Source: DASUFE01 sp036274675 (lineage in GTDB: Bacteria; Pseudomonadota; Gammaproteobacteria; HTCC5015). Taken from it: 32,442 nt of DNA. This document shows positions 7,735-14,948 of this stretch, in pieces. Made by a program: the position numbers and the translations under genes. The DNA lies in the NCBI GenBank assembly GCA_036274675.1, contig DASUFE010000039.1:1-32442 (forward strand), written 5' to 3'. The notes beneath the pieces are model-generated. The model ran no database searches and was not told the origin of the DNA. It saw nothing but the letters and a program-made list of their open reading frames with translations. Every line of letters starts with the position of its first letter. The stretch's first letter is position 1.

Positions 7735-8988
7735 ATGGAAGCACTCGAACAGCAATTCGTTCAGGCGATCGGAGAGGTCCCCGTCGCCGGGGCCGACGGC
7801 GGGCTTGCGCAGTATCACATAGAAGTAATCGGCGACGCCGCGGAACTCGCCCGCATCAAGCCCGAATGGGACGAATTGCTGGCGAAATCCGGGATCGACC
7901 ATCCCTTTCTCAGCCACGAATGGATCACGAGCTGGTGGGAGTGCTTCGGTTCCGGGAAAACGCTGCATGTACTGCTGGCGAGGAGCGGCCGCGTGCTGAC
8001 CGGGATTGCGCCGTTGATGCGCGGCGAACGCAAGCTCTACGGAATGCGCGCCAGCTGTCTGGAGGCACTCTATAATCCGCACACCCCGCGTTTCGATTTT
8101 ATAGTGGTTCCCGCCGAGTCGGAGGCGGTGTATCACGGTCTTTGGAACCATCTGCGCGGCGACGCCAGCTGGGATTTTCTGGAGCTCTCCCAGTTGCGCG
8201 CCGATTCGCCGACATTGGCGTCGCTGGCGCGACTGGCGCGCCGGGACGGTTGCGCAACCGGCGTCTGGCACGGGGAGCACTCGCCCTACATCCCTTTCAA
8301 CGGGACATTCGAGGCGTTCTTTTCCCGGCTGGGCAACAACCAGCGCAGCGAGTTGCGGCGACGCATGAAGCGGCTGCAGGAGCGCGGCAGCGTGCGCCTG
8401 GAGGAAGTCACCGAGGCGGCGCAGATCGACGCCGCGTTGAACGAAGGGTTTCGCATCGAGGCGGCGGCCTGGAAGGCGCATACCGCGACCGCGATCAGCT
8501 CGGCGCCTGAAGTCGAAGCGTTCTATCGCGCGTTTGCCCGCCGCGCCGCGGCAACGGGCATGCTGCGGCTGATATTTCTGACCGTGGGCGGCCGGCGCAT
8601 CGCCTTCGCCTACGCGCTCCAATACTGCAAAAAACTGTACGCCCTGAAAACCGGCTACGATCCCGAATATTCGTATTATTCGCCGTATAACCTGCTGTGC
8701 TATCTCGTGTATCAGAACGGCTTCGAGCGCGGCCTGGACGAATACGAATTCCTTGGCAGCAACGAAGCATGGAAGCTGGTGTGGACCAAGCTGACGCGGC
8801 GCCATGACTGGCTTTATGTGTTCGCGCGGCGCCCGCGCGCCCGCCTGCTGTATCTGATCAAATTCCGCTGGATGCCGCTGCTGCAGCGCCAGCCGTGCTA
8901 CCGCCATCTGCGGGACCTGCTGTACCCGAAAGGCAAGGCCCGCCTGGGGGTGCGCGACGGTGAGCGCGTGCCGTCGGACAGGAATTAA
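7735..8988 (+). CDS. BcsL/CelD-type GNAT protein (FemAB-like), copy 1
   Basis: The 417-residue product looks like a member of the Acetyltransf_6/CelD (BcsL) family, structurally related to FemAB aminoacyl transferases and common in EPS loci. Hallmarks are WDELLAKSGIDHPFLSHEW (45-63), WITSWWECFG, an arginine-rich helix NQRSELRRRMKRL (203-215), and a C-terminal GNAT core with GRRIAFAYALQY, YALKTGYDPEYSYYSPYNLL and YEFLGSNEAWKLVWT. ATG at 7735 lies six bases after GAGGAAA (7722-7728); a TTG three bases upstream is less likely. FemAB proteins transfer aminoacyl groups and CelD-like proteins are presumed N- or O-acyltransferases. With an adenylation enzyme and carrier upstream, transfer of an activated acid to a sugar is plausible but unproven. 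A paralogue lies at 10552. Confidence 0.8.
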   Translation: MEALEQQFVQAIGEVPVAGADGGLAQYHIEVIGDAAELARIKPEWDELLAKSGIDHPFLSHEWITSWWECFGSGKTLHVLLARSGRVLTGIAPLMRGERKLYGMRASCLEALYNPHTPRFDFIVVPAESEAVYHGLWNHLRGDASWDFLELSQLRADSPTLASLARLARRDGCATGVWHGEHSPYIPFNGTFEAFFSRLGNNQRSELRRRMKRLQERGSVRLEEVTEAAQIDAALNEGFRIEAAAWKAHTATAISSAPEVEAFYRAFARRAAATGMLRLIFLTVGGRRIAFAYALQYCKKLYALKTGYDPEYSYYSPYNLLCYLVYQNGFERGLDEYEFLGSNEAWKLVWTKLTRRHDWLYVFARRPRARLLYLIKFRWMPLLQRQPCYRHLRDLLYPKGKARLGVRDGERVPSDRN

Positions 8989-9000
8989 CCAGAACCGGTC

Positions 9001-9215
9001 AAATATTTTTCGTTGAGTACGCAGAGGCGCTTTAACCGAAGACTGTACGCCGGGCGGGCGAAGTTCGCTTCCCCCGCGAGTCTTCTGAAAAAATATTTCT
9101 CGCAGAGCGCGCAAAGGCGCTTTAGGCAAAGACTGTACGCAGGGCAGCCAAAGTCGGCTATGACATGCTCGCGGGCTGCGTCGCCGTCTTGGCGAGCTTT
9201 GCGGAAGTCTTAAGT
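9001..9215 (+). repeat. Degenerate intergenic repeat: two direct copies with a facing arm
   Basis: The 244-base gap between two genes contains two imperfect direct copies offset by exactly 90 bases, 9001-9070 and 9091-9160. Both have AAATATTT near the start, then GCAGAGGCGC-like or GCAAAGGCGC sequence, and share GACTGTACGC. At about 9179-9215 a roughly reverse-complementary arm follows (CGTCTTGGCGAGCTTTGCGG), so the whole resembles a hairpin element with a duplicated left arm. The same GCAGAG-GCGC vocabulary occurs in the gaps near 25138, 27326 and 28725. No coding potential is evident. Confidence 0.65.
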
Positions 9216-9232
9216 TCTTAAAGAGGTTCTCC

Positions 9233-10396
9233 ATGTATGTGCAAAGGCAGCCCGGCCTGTTCCCGGGCGAACTCAAGCGTCGCGACGGCGCGCAACTGCC
9301 GTTTCCGCTGAACGCGTCGAACCGGACATTTTCCTATATGGCGCGCGGGGTGATCTATCACCTGTTCCGCGCCCTGAAACTGCACCCCGGCGCAACGGTG
9401 CTGGTTCCCGATTACCACAGCGGGGTCGAGATCTGGGCGATGCGCGCCGCCGGCGCCAACCTGCGCTATTACCCGGTCCGCGGCGATATGGAAGTCGACA
9501 TGGACGAACTGCGCCGGCTCTGTACGCCCGATGTGCGCGTGCTCTACGTCGTTCATTACCTCGGCTGGAGCCAGCCGCTGCCGGAGCTGACCGATCTCTG
9601 CCGCGAGCGCGGCCTGGTGATGATCGAGGACTGCGCCCTGTCATTCCTGAGCGAGGACGGCGGCAGGCCGCTCGGCGCCACCGGCGACTACTCTTTCTAC
9701 TGCCTCTACAAGACGCTGCCGGTGCCGAACGGCGGATTGCTGACGCAGAATAACCGCGTGCTTGAAGATCTGGCGCGGCTCGAACTCGAACCGTGCAGTC
9801 TGGCCTCTCTCGCCGCCTGCAGCGCGGAGCTGTTCTTCGAAGCGGTGCGCGGCCGTTCCGATTCCGCCGGCAAGGCGCTGTTCTGGCTGAAGCGGCGCAT
9901 GGGGCAGATGCTCAGCGTGGCCGGCGTGCGCCGGCTGCCGCTCGGGGACATATCGCCGGACTTTTCCACTTTCGGCCTCGATATCGCCAAGATGAATATC
10001 GCGATGTCCGAATTCTGCCGCCGTCTGATTGAAAGCTTCGATTACGAGATGATCCGGGAACGCCGCCGTCGTAATTTCGCGGACCTGCGCGCGCGCCTGC
10101 CCGAAGCACCCATGCCGCGCGACGATCTGAAACCCGGAGTGTGCCCGCTGTTCTTTCCGCTACTGGTCGAGGACAAGACAGCCGCGGCCCGCGCCTTCCA
10201 GGAGCGCGGCGTCAATGTCACCGAGTTCTGGAATTACGGGCATCCGGAGGCCGAACTCCATACCGGAGCCGCCGCGCAGTCGCTGCGCCGCCACGTGCTC
10301 GAGTTGCCGATCCACCAGGATGTCACCCCCGAGCAGGTTGAATACATGGCCGATGTGGCGCTCGAGCTTAAGCATCATTTCAGGAAAGCCGCCTGA
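9233..10396 (+). CDS. DegT/DnrJ/EryC1/StrS-family PLP enzyme
   Basis: This 387-residue fold-type I PLP protein resembles sugar aminotransferases that make amino-sugar nucleotides. The PLP pocket is recognisable: IEDCALSF with Asp133, the spacer G-ATGDYSF, and Schiff-base Lys160 in YCLYKTLPVPNGGLL. The glutamine or histidine that usually follows the EDxA motif (as in EDAAQ) appears replaced by Leu136. The KTLPVPNGG form marks a divergent subgroup rather than classic PseC/DesI-like enzymes, so the substrate could differ from a typical keto-sugar. ATG at 9233 follows AAGAGG (9221-9226) with six-base spacing. It sits between two BcsL/FemAB-like genes, which suggests it prepares the amine or substrate they use (inference). 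Confidence 0.82.
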   Translation: MYVQRQPGLFPGELKRRDGAQLPFPLNASNRTFSYMARGVIYHLFRALKLHPGATVLVPDYHSGVEIWAMRAAGANLRYYPVRGDMEVDMDELRRLCTPDVRVLYVVHYLGWSQPLPELTDLCRERGLVMIEDCALSFLSEDGGRPLGATGDYSFYCLYKTLPVPNGGLLTQNNRVLEDLARLELEPCSLASLAACSAELFFEAVRGRSDSAGKALFWLKRRMGQMLSVAGVRRLPLGDISPDFSTFGLDIAKMNIAMSEFCRRLIESFDYEMIRERRRRNFADLRARLPEAPMPRDDLKPGVCPLFFPLLVEDKTAAARAFQERGVNVTEFWNYGHPEAELHTGAAAQSLRRHVLELPIHQDVTPEQVEYMADVALELKHHFRKAA

Positions 10397-10551
10397 AAAC
10401 TCCTTCACCTGGTACCGCGTTGGATAACGGCGATTTTTTGCAATCATCTTTATGCGGGGTTTTGCCGGCGTCCGTTATTTCTACCCGGTGTCCTGGATAT
10501 ACCACGCGCCTCGCAACATGGGCATCTGGTTTTGAGTAGAGGCCAAAAAAT

Positions 10552-11724
10552 TTGAGATTGATTCCTTCAAAAATGATCATTGAAACAGTGGAAGACGTCG
10601 CGCGCTTTGAGACGTTGCGCGAGGAGTGGGATGAACTGCTTCGGGCTAGCTCTGCGGATTGCGTCTTCCTGACCTGGGAGTGGCTGCATACCTGGTGGCG
10701 CCACCTGGCCGGCGGACGCAAGTTGCACCTGATACTGGTGCGCAACGAGGACGGCCGCCTGATTGCGCTGGCGCCGCTGGCGCGGCGCCCGCGCCAGTGG
10801 AAGCGGCTGCTGCCGTTCCCGGCCCTGGAATTTCTCGGCGTCGGCAGTGTTGGTTCGGACTATCTCGATATCATTATCCGCCGCGGCGAAGAGCGCCGCG
10901 CGCAGTCGGCTCTCGCCGGCGAGCTGGCCGGGAGCGGGCTGATGGTGGATTTTTCCCAGGTGGCGTCGGCCGGATGCCGCGCTCTCGATCTTATGGGCGA
11001 ACTTGGCGGCCGCGGCTGGCGCGCGCACATCACCCCGACCGACCGTTGCCCATACATAGATTTCTCGGGCGACCTCCCGGAACAAACCTGGGAATCCTAT
11101 CTGTCCGGCCTGGGTTCCGCGCATCGCTATAATCTGCGGCGGCGCGCGAAAAACCTGGAAAAACAGTGGCGGGTGGATTTCGAGCGCGCCGCGACCGAGG
11201 AGCAGCGCGCCGCGGGGATCGAAAATGTGGTGCGGCTGCACGGCCTGCGCTGGCGGAGTCGCGGCGAGCCCGGCGTATTCGGTGATCCGGCCGTGATCGC
11301 TTTTCACCACGAGTTCAGCCGCCTCGCGCTTGCGCGCGGCTGGTTGCGGCTCTACCTGTTGCGGCTCGACGACCGGATTGCGGTCGCCTGGTACGGCTTT
11401 CATTACAACGGCGTGACCTCGTTCTACCAGACCGGTTTCGACCCGGATTTTTACAAGCACAGCGTCGGCCTGGTCATGATGAGCCGGGCGATCCGGTGCG
11501 CCATCGAGGAAGGGGCTTCGGCCTACGATTTTCTGCGCGGCGATGAAACCTACAAATCGCTGTGGGCCTGCCGCGAACGGGAACTGGTGAGACTGGAATT
11601 GTTCCCGCCTTCACGGCGCGGCGCGTTCTGCCGGCAGGCCATGGAGCTGAGGGTCAGTATCAAGAACGGAATTTTGCGTTCCCGCGCGCGCCCTGCCGCC
11701 GCGGCGAGCGCCGTCCCTGAGTAG
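10552..11724 (+). CDS. BcsL/CelD-type GNAT protein (FemAB-like), copy 2
   Basis: This 390-residue paralogue of the protein at 7735 has the same landmarks in the same order. It has EEWDELLRASSADCVFLTWEW (24-44, family N-terminal motif), HRYNLRRRAKNLEKQW (191-206), then GFHYNGVTSFYQTGFDP and YDFLRGDETYKSLW in the C-terminal GNAT core. The RGDETYK form with lysine is closer to the family consensus than the SNEAWK of copy 1. No export signal is seen. TTG at 10552 lies nine bases after AGAGG (10538-10542); ATG at 10573 would shorten it by seven residues but has no good ribosome binding site. It is probably a cytoplasmic transferase decorating a sugar or lipid-linked intermediate. Substrate is unknown. 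Confidence 0.8.
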   Translation: MRLIPSKMIIETVEDVARFETLREEWDELLRASSADCVFLTWEWLHTWWRHLAGGRKLHLILVRNEDGRLIALAPLARRPRQWKRLLPFPALEFLGVGSVGSDYLDIIIRRGEERRAQSALAGELAGSGLMVDFSQVASAGCRALDLMGELGGRGWRAHITPTDRCPYIDFSGDLPEQTWESYLSGLGSAHRYNLRRRAKNLEKQWRVDFERAATEEQRAAGIENVVRLHGLRWRSRGEPGVFGDPAVIAFHHEFSRLALARGWLRLYLLRLDDRIAVAWYGFHYNGVTSFYQTGFDPDFYKHSVGLVMMSRAIRCAIEEGASAYDFLRGDETYKSLWACRERELVRLELFPPSRRGAFCRQAMELRVSIKNGILRSRARPAAAASAVPE

Positions 11725-11746
11725 TGCGAGTCAGTAAGGAGATTTT

Positions 11747-12832
11747 ATGCTGCGAGGATTGATTAAAACGGGTGTCGCATCCGCCGTACACTGGAGCGGG
11801 ACCGACAATCTGCTGGCGTTGCGCCCGGCAGTGAAACAGCTGCCGCTGGTGCTAGGTTATCACCGCGTGGTCGAAAATTTCCGTTCCAGCGCCGCCTACT
11901 CGATCGCGCCGATGCTGATCAGCGCGCGCACCTTCGAACGCCAGCTCGACTGGATCGGACGCCGCTTCGAGTTCGTCGGCCTCGACGATCTGGCCGACGG
12001 GCTGGAAGGAAAGAAGCGTTTTCGCAAGCCGGTGGCGGCGGTCACCTTCGATGACGGCTACGTGGACGTTTACCGCCATGCCTTCCCTTTGCTGCAACGC
12101 AAGGGAATTCCCTGGGCGATGTTCGTGGTCACCGACCGCCTGGGCACCGCGAGCCTGCAAACCTATGACGAACTTTACCTGCTGCTGGTTAACGGCTTCG
12201 CGCGCTGGCGCGAGCCCCGGCGCTATCTGCACCGCCTGCTGCTGGGCGCGGAAATCCCGGTCCCCATTCTGAAAAAACTGGATGAGAACTGCGGCGGGCC
12301 GGTGCGCAGCGCCTGGACCCTGATGGAAAACCTGTCGCAGCGGGAAATGCGGCGGGTAGTGACGGCGTTGTGCGAGGAAGGCGAGATTCCGGCGGCGGCG
12401 ACGGCGGAGCTCGGCACGATGTCCTGGGAAATGCTGCGCGAGATGGCGCAGGCCGGGGTTACGGTCGGCTCCCACACCAGAACGCATCCCTATCTCACCC
12501 GCGAATCCTGGAACCGCGTGCTCGATGAAACGCGCGGCTCGCGCACGGAATTGCAGACGCGCCTCGGCGTGAATATCGATCATTTCACCTATCCAAGCGG
12601 CGCCTTCGACTCCGGCGTCGTGAGCGCGGTCGCCGCCTCCGGCTACCGTTGCGCCTATACCGCCTGCCAGCACCGCGATGCGCGTTATCCCCAGCTGACC
12701 ATACCGCGGCGATTGCTGTGGGAAAACTCATCGATGAGTTCCTTCAGCCAGTTCTCGGGAGCCGTCATGAGCTGCCAGGTGAACGGGGTGTTTGATTTTG
12801 TGCCGTCGTGCCGGCAGGCACACTCGTTTTAG
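11747..12832 (+). CDS. NodB-type polysaccharide deacetylase
   Basis: This carbohydrate esterase 4 enzyme removes acetyl groups from N-acetylated sugars using a divalent metal. The catalytic motifs are intact: TFDDGY with Asp102 and Asp103, SHTRTHP with metal-binding His243 and His247, and FTYPSGAFD. The product has 361 residues, and the N-terminal 70 residues contain LVLGYHRVVE, usual for the subfamily found in EPS loci. No signal peptide is evident, so it may act on precursors in the cytoplasm or at the membrane. A helical insertion (about 120-215) separates the first two motifs, longer than in minimal NodB proteins. The ribosome binding site AAGGAG is at 11737-11742. It lies 22 bases after the second BcsL-like gene. 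Confidence 0.9.
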   Translation: MLRGLIKTGVASAVHWSGTDNLLALRPAVKQLPLVLGYHRVVENFRSSAAYSIAPMLISARTFERQLDWIGRRFEFVGLDDLADGLEGKKRFRKPVAAVTFDDGYVDVYRHAFPLLQRKGIPWAMFVVTDRLGTASLQTYDELYLLLVNGFARWREPRRYLHRLLLGAEIPVPILKKLDENCGGPVRSAWTLMENLSQREMRRVVTALCEEGEIPAAATAELGTMSWEMLREMAQAGVTVGSHTRTHPYLTRESWNRVLDETRGSRTELQTRLGVNIDHFTYPSGAFDSGVVSAVAASGYRCAYTACQHRDARYPQLTIPRRLLWENSSMSSFSQFSGAVMSCQVNGVFDFVPSCRQAHSF

Positions 12833-12834
12833 TT

Positions 12835-12970
12835 TGCGGGGTTCCGCCCCCGCACGACGGTAATATCAACCGCAGGTCGGTGGTGAGCGTAGCGAACCCC
12901 AACAGATGTTTCTTCTCGACTGTCGCGCTGAAGATTTTTATGCGGGGTTCACTCGGCACATCCTTGTGCC
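12835..12970 (+). repeat. Intergenic hairpins and interspersed motif copy
   Basis: The 283-base gap after the deacetylase gene holds no convincing gene. It contains a 7-bp stem (TGCGGGG / CCCCGCA, 12835-12841 with 12848-12854). It also has a 23-base motif at 12882-12904 ending in CGAACCCCAACA that recurs with three mismatches at 28848-28870, and a 6-bp hairpin GGCACA-TCCT-TGTGCC at 12955-12970. The string TTTATGCGGGGTT at 12937-12949 also occurs at 10449-10461, in another gap. None of the hairpins is followed by a T-run, so they are not obvious terminators; they look like small dispersed repeats. Confidence 0.55.
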
Positions 12971-13115
12971 TCGCCTTGCGGTTCCCTTCGGGAGTGGGGA
13001 TGGCGGAAACGCAGATTTTGCAGGAGCAAAAATCTGCCAACAGCTGAATCAACGGTGAACTAGAAGCATTAGTTAGCCGAATCTGATCGCAAAACAAAAA
13101 AGGGAAATTTCTGGA

Positions 13116-14615
13116 ATGGAATCAGTTTTTAAACCGGCCATCGTTCTGATGTCGGGCCGGGCGGTGGGTTTCGCGGCGGCCTTCGTGGTGCCGATGCTGC
13201 TGGCAAGGGTGTTCGGCCAGGACGAGTTCGGAACCTACAAACAGTTGTTCCTGGTCTACTCCACGCTGTACTGCATCGCCCAGCTCGGCATGTCGGAGGG
13301 CTTGTTCTACTTTCTGCCGGCGGCGCCGCAGCAGGGCGGGCGCTATGCACGGAATGCGATGCTGGTGCTGGGCGCGGCCGGAGCGCTCTGTCTCGGTCTG
13401 CTGTGGGCGGGGCAGGCGGAGCTCGCGCGCTGGTTCCATAATGAGCGGCTGATTGGGCTGCTGCCGCTCATCGGCGCGTATCTGCTGACGATGCTGGCGT
13501 CGTCGGTGCTCGAAATCGTAATGACCGCGCGCAAGCATCACGGCACGGCCTCCGTCACCTACGCCGTCACGGACCTGTTGCGTTCACTGCTGCTGGTCGC
13601 GCCGGTGTTGTGGTTACGCAGCTTTGAATGGCTTTTGTACGGCGCGATAGCTTTCGGCGGGCTGCGCCTTGCCGCGACGCTGTATTACCTGCGCCGCGAA
13701 TACGGTCCTGGAGTCAAAGCCGACCGCGCCCTCGCGCGCTCCCAGATCGCCTACGCGGCGCCGTTCTCGGTCTACGTCCTGATTGAAGTGATGCAGATCA
13801 ACCTGCATATGTATGTGGTGTCCTTCCACTTCGATGCCGCCACCTTCGCGATCTATGCGGTGGGCTGCCTGACGCTGCCACTGGTCGATTTTCTGATGAG
13901 CTCCGCCTGTAACGTGATGATGGTGGGAATGCGCGAATATCTGATGAAGAATGCGCAGGCCTCGTTGCTGGCCATCTGGCGCGATACCACGCGCAAACTT
14001 CTGTTGCTGTACGCGCCGATCGTCGGCTGCCTGCTGACCGTGGCGCATGAAGTCATCGTCGTGCTGTATACGGACCGCTACACAGCCAGCATTCCTATAT
14101 TCATGGTGTGGGTGGTGGCGATATTGTTTGTCGGACTGCTGACGGACGGAGTACTGAGGGTCTATGCCCAGCTGCGCTTTTTGACGCTGCTCGGACTGGC
14201 GAAGCTGGCGCTGATCGCGCTCACCATCCCCTGGTTCCTGCATTGGTTCGGACTGATCGGCGCCGTGCTGGCCACGCTGCTGACGACTGTGCTGACGAAG
14301 GGACTGGCGCTGGCGCGCATAAAAACGCTCCTGCGTTGCAGCCTGGCCGAACTCCTGCCATGGCGCTCGCTGGCCGGGATACTGCTGGCCGCGGCCGCAG
14401 CCATGCTGCCGGCGTTGTTGCTGAAATCGGCGCTGGAACTGCCGCCGCTGCCGCTGTCGCTCATGGCCGGGGCGGTCTATGGCGCGGCTTACCTGGGGTT
14501 GCTGTGGGGTTACGGTCTGTTGACCGATGCGGAGAAATCCGCCCTCGCGGGTTGGATACCCAGGTTTATCGGATTATTGAAGAAAACCATTCCCGGGTTT
14601 TCTGCAAGAACATAA
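13116..14615 (+). CDS. Wzx-type polysaccharide flippase (MOP/MATE superfamily)
   Basis: This 499-residue integral membrane protein has about twelve to fourteen predicted helices and belongs to the oligosaccharide flippase group. Members move undecaprenyl-linked repeat units from the cytoplasmic to the periplasmic face. Features include the N-terminal MSGRAVGFAAAFVVPMLLARVFGQDEFGTYKQLFL, typical of polysaccharide_synt proteins, a conserved segment ending TARKHHGTAS near residue 140, and paired hydrophobic helices to the end. ATG at 13116 has only a weak GGGAAA site about ten bases upstream. With the initiating transferase and the Wzy-like protein it supports a Wzx/Wzy-type pathway. The exact glycan moved cannot be deduced. 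Confidence 0.9.
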   Translation: MESVFKPAIVLMSGRAVGFAAAFVVPMLLARVFGQDEFGTYKQLFLVYSTLYCIAQLGMSEGLFYFLPAAPQQGGRYARNAMLVLGAAGALCLGLLWAGQAELARWFHNERLIGLLPLIGAYLLTMLASSVLEIVMTARKHHGTASVTYAVTDLLRSLLLVAPVLWLRSFEWLLYGAIAFGGLRLAATLYYLRREYGPGVKADRALARSQIAYAAPFSVYVLIEVMQINLHMYVVSFHFDAATFAIYAVGCLTLPLVDFLMSSACNVMMVGMREYLMKNAQASLLAIWRDTTRKLLLLYAPIVGCLLTVAHEVIVVLYTDRYTASIPIFMVWVVAILFVGLLTDGVLRVYAQLRFLTLLGLAKLALIALTIPWFLHWFGLIGAVLATLLTTVLTKGLALARIKTLLRCSLAELLPWRSLAGILLAAAAAMLPALLLKSALELPPLPLSLMAGAVYGAAYLGLLWGYGLLTDAEKSALAGWIPRFIGLLKKTIPGFSART

Positions 14616-14935
14616 ATCGATGACGGGTGCGCCGGGCGCAGCCGCGTGCAACGGCATGCCTGTGGAATGCGCGCCGGACTTACCGTGTGTTCCGTACACG
14701 GGGGCGAGTATCAGGACGCTACGGCCAGCCTTGCTTTTTTTGGGTGCTCTGAAAATTCAGGAATGAATTATTGCCTGGTGCGTCCTTGCGACTCGCCCTT
14801 CGGGGCAACGCGCTGCGCGCCCTGACCCCTGATATCAACCAAGGGCGCTTCCGGCGATTCGCCGGAGCGGGATAGGGATAAACAATGGAAAGGAATGTGT
14901 GAAATGACGAATACGAAACAACGGGTGGCTGCGCC
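14616..14935 (+). other. 320-base intergenic region with a palindrome
   Basis: No gene of normal size fits here. It contains a 6-bp stem (CCGTGT / ACACGG) near 14691-14709 and a 17-base palindrome TCCGGCGA-T-TCGCCGGA at 14850-14866, about 70 bases before the amidotransferase start. The latter could be a regulator site or a small hairpin. A short open frame begins at 14904. No clear sigma-70 promoter was found. Confidence 0.4.
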
Positions 14936-14948
14936 ATGTGCGGTATAG
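14904..14948 (+). CDS. Possible 14-residue leader ORF overlapping asnB-like gene
   Basis: ATG at 14904 lies nine bases after AAAGGA (14889-14894), a better ribosome site than that of the following gene. The frame encodes 14 residues (MTNTKQRVAAPCAV) and ends at TAG 14946-14948, overlapping the start of the amidotransferase gene (14936) by 13 bases in another frame. It could couple translation to that gene by re-initiation. It may equally be chance; nothing in the peptide suggests its own function. Confidence 0.25.
   Translation: MTNTKQRVAAPCAV

Noticed and set aside
14776..14789. Sigma-54 promoter-like TGG...TTGC sequence
   Set aside because: The GG and GC elements are separated by nine bases, while sigma-54 sites need ten; no other site in the gaps fits either.
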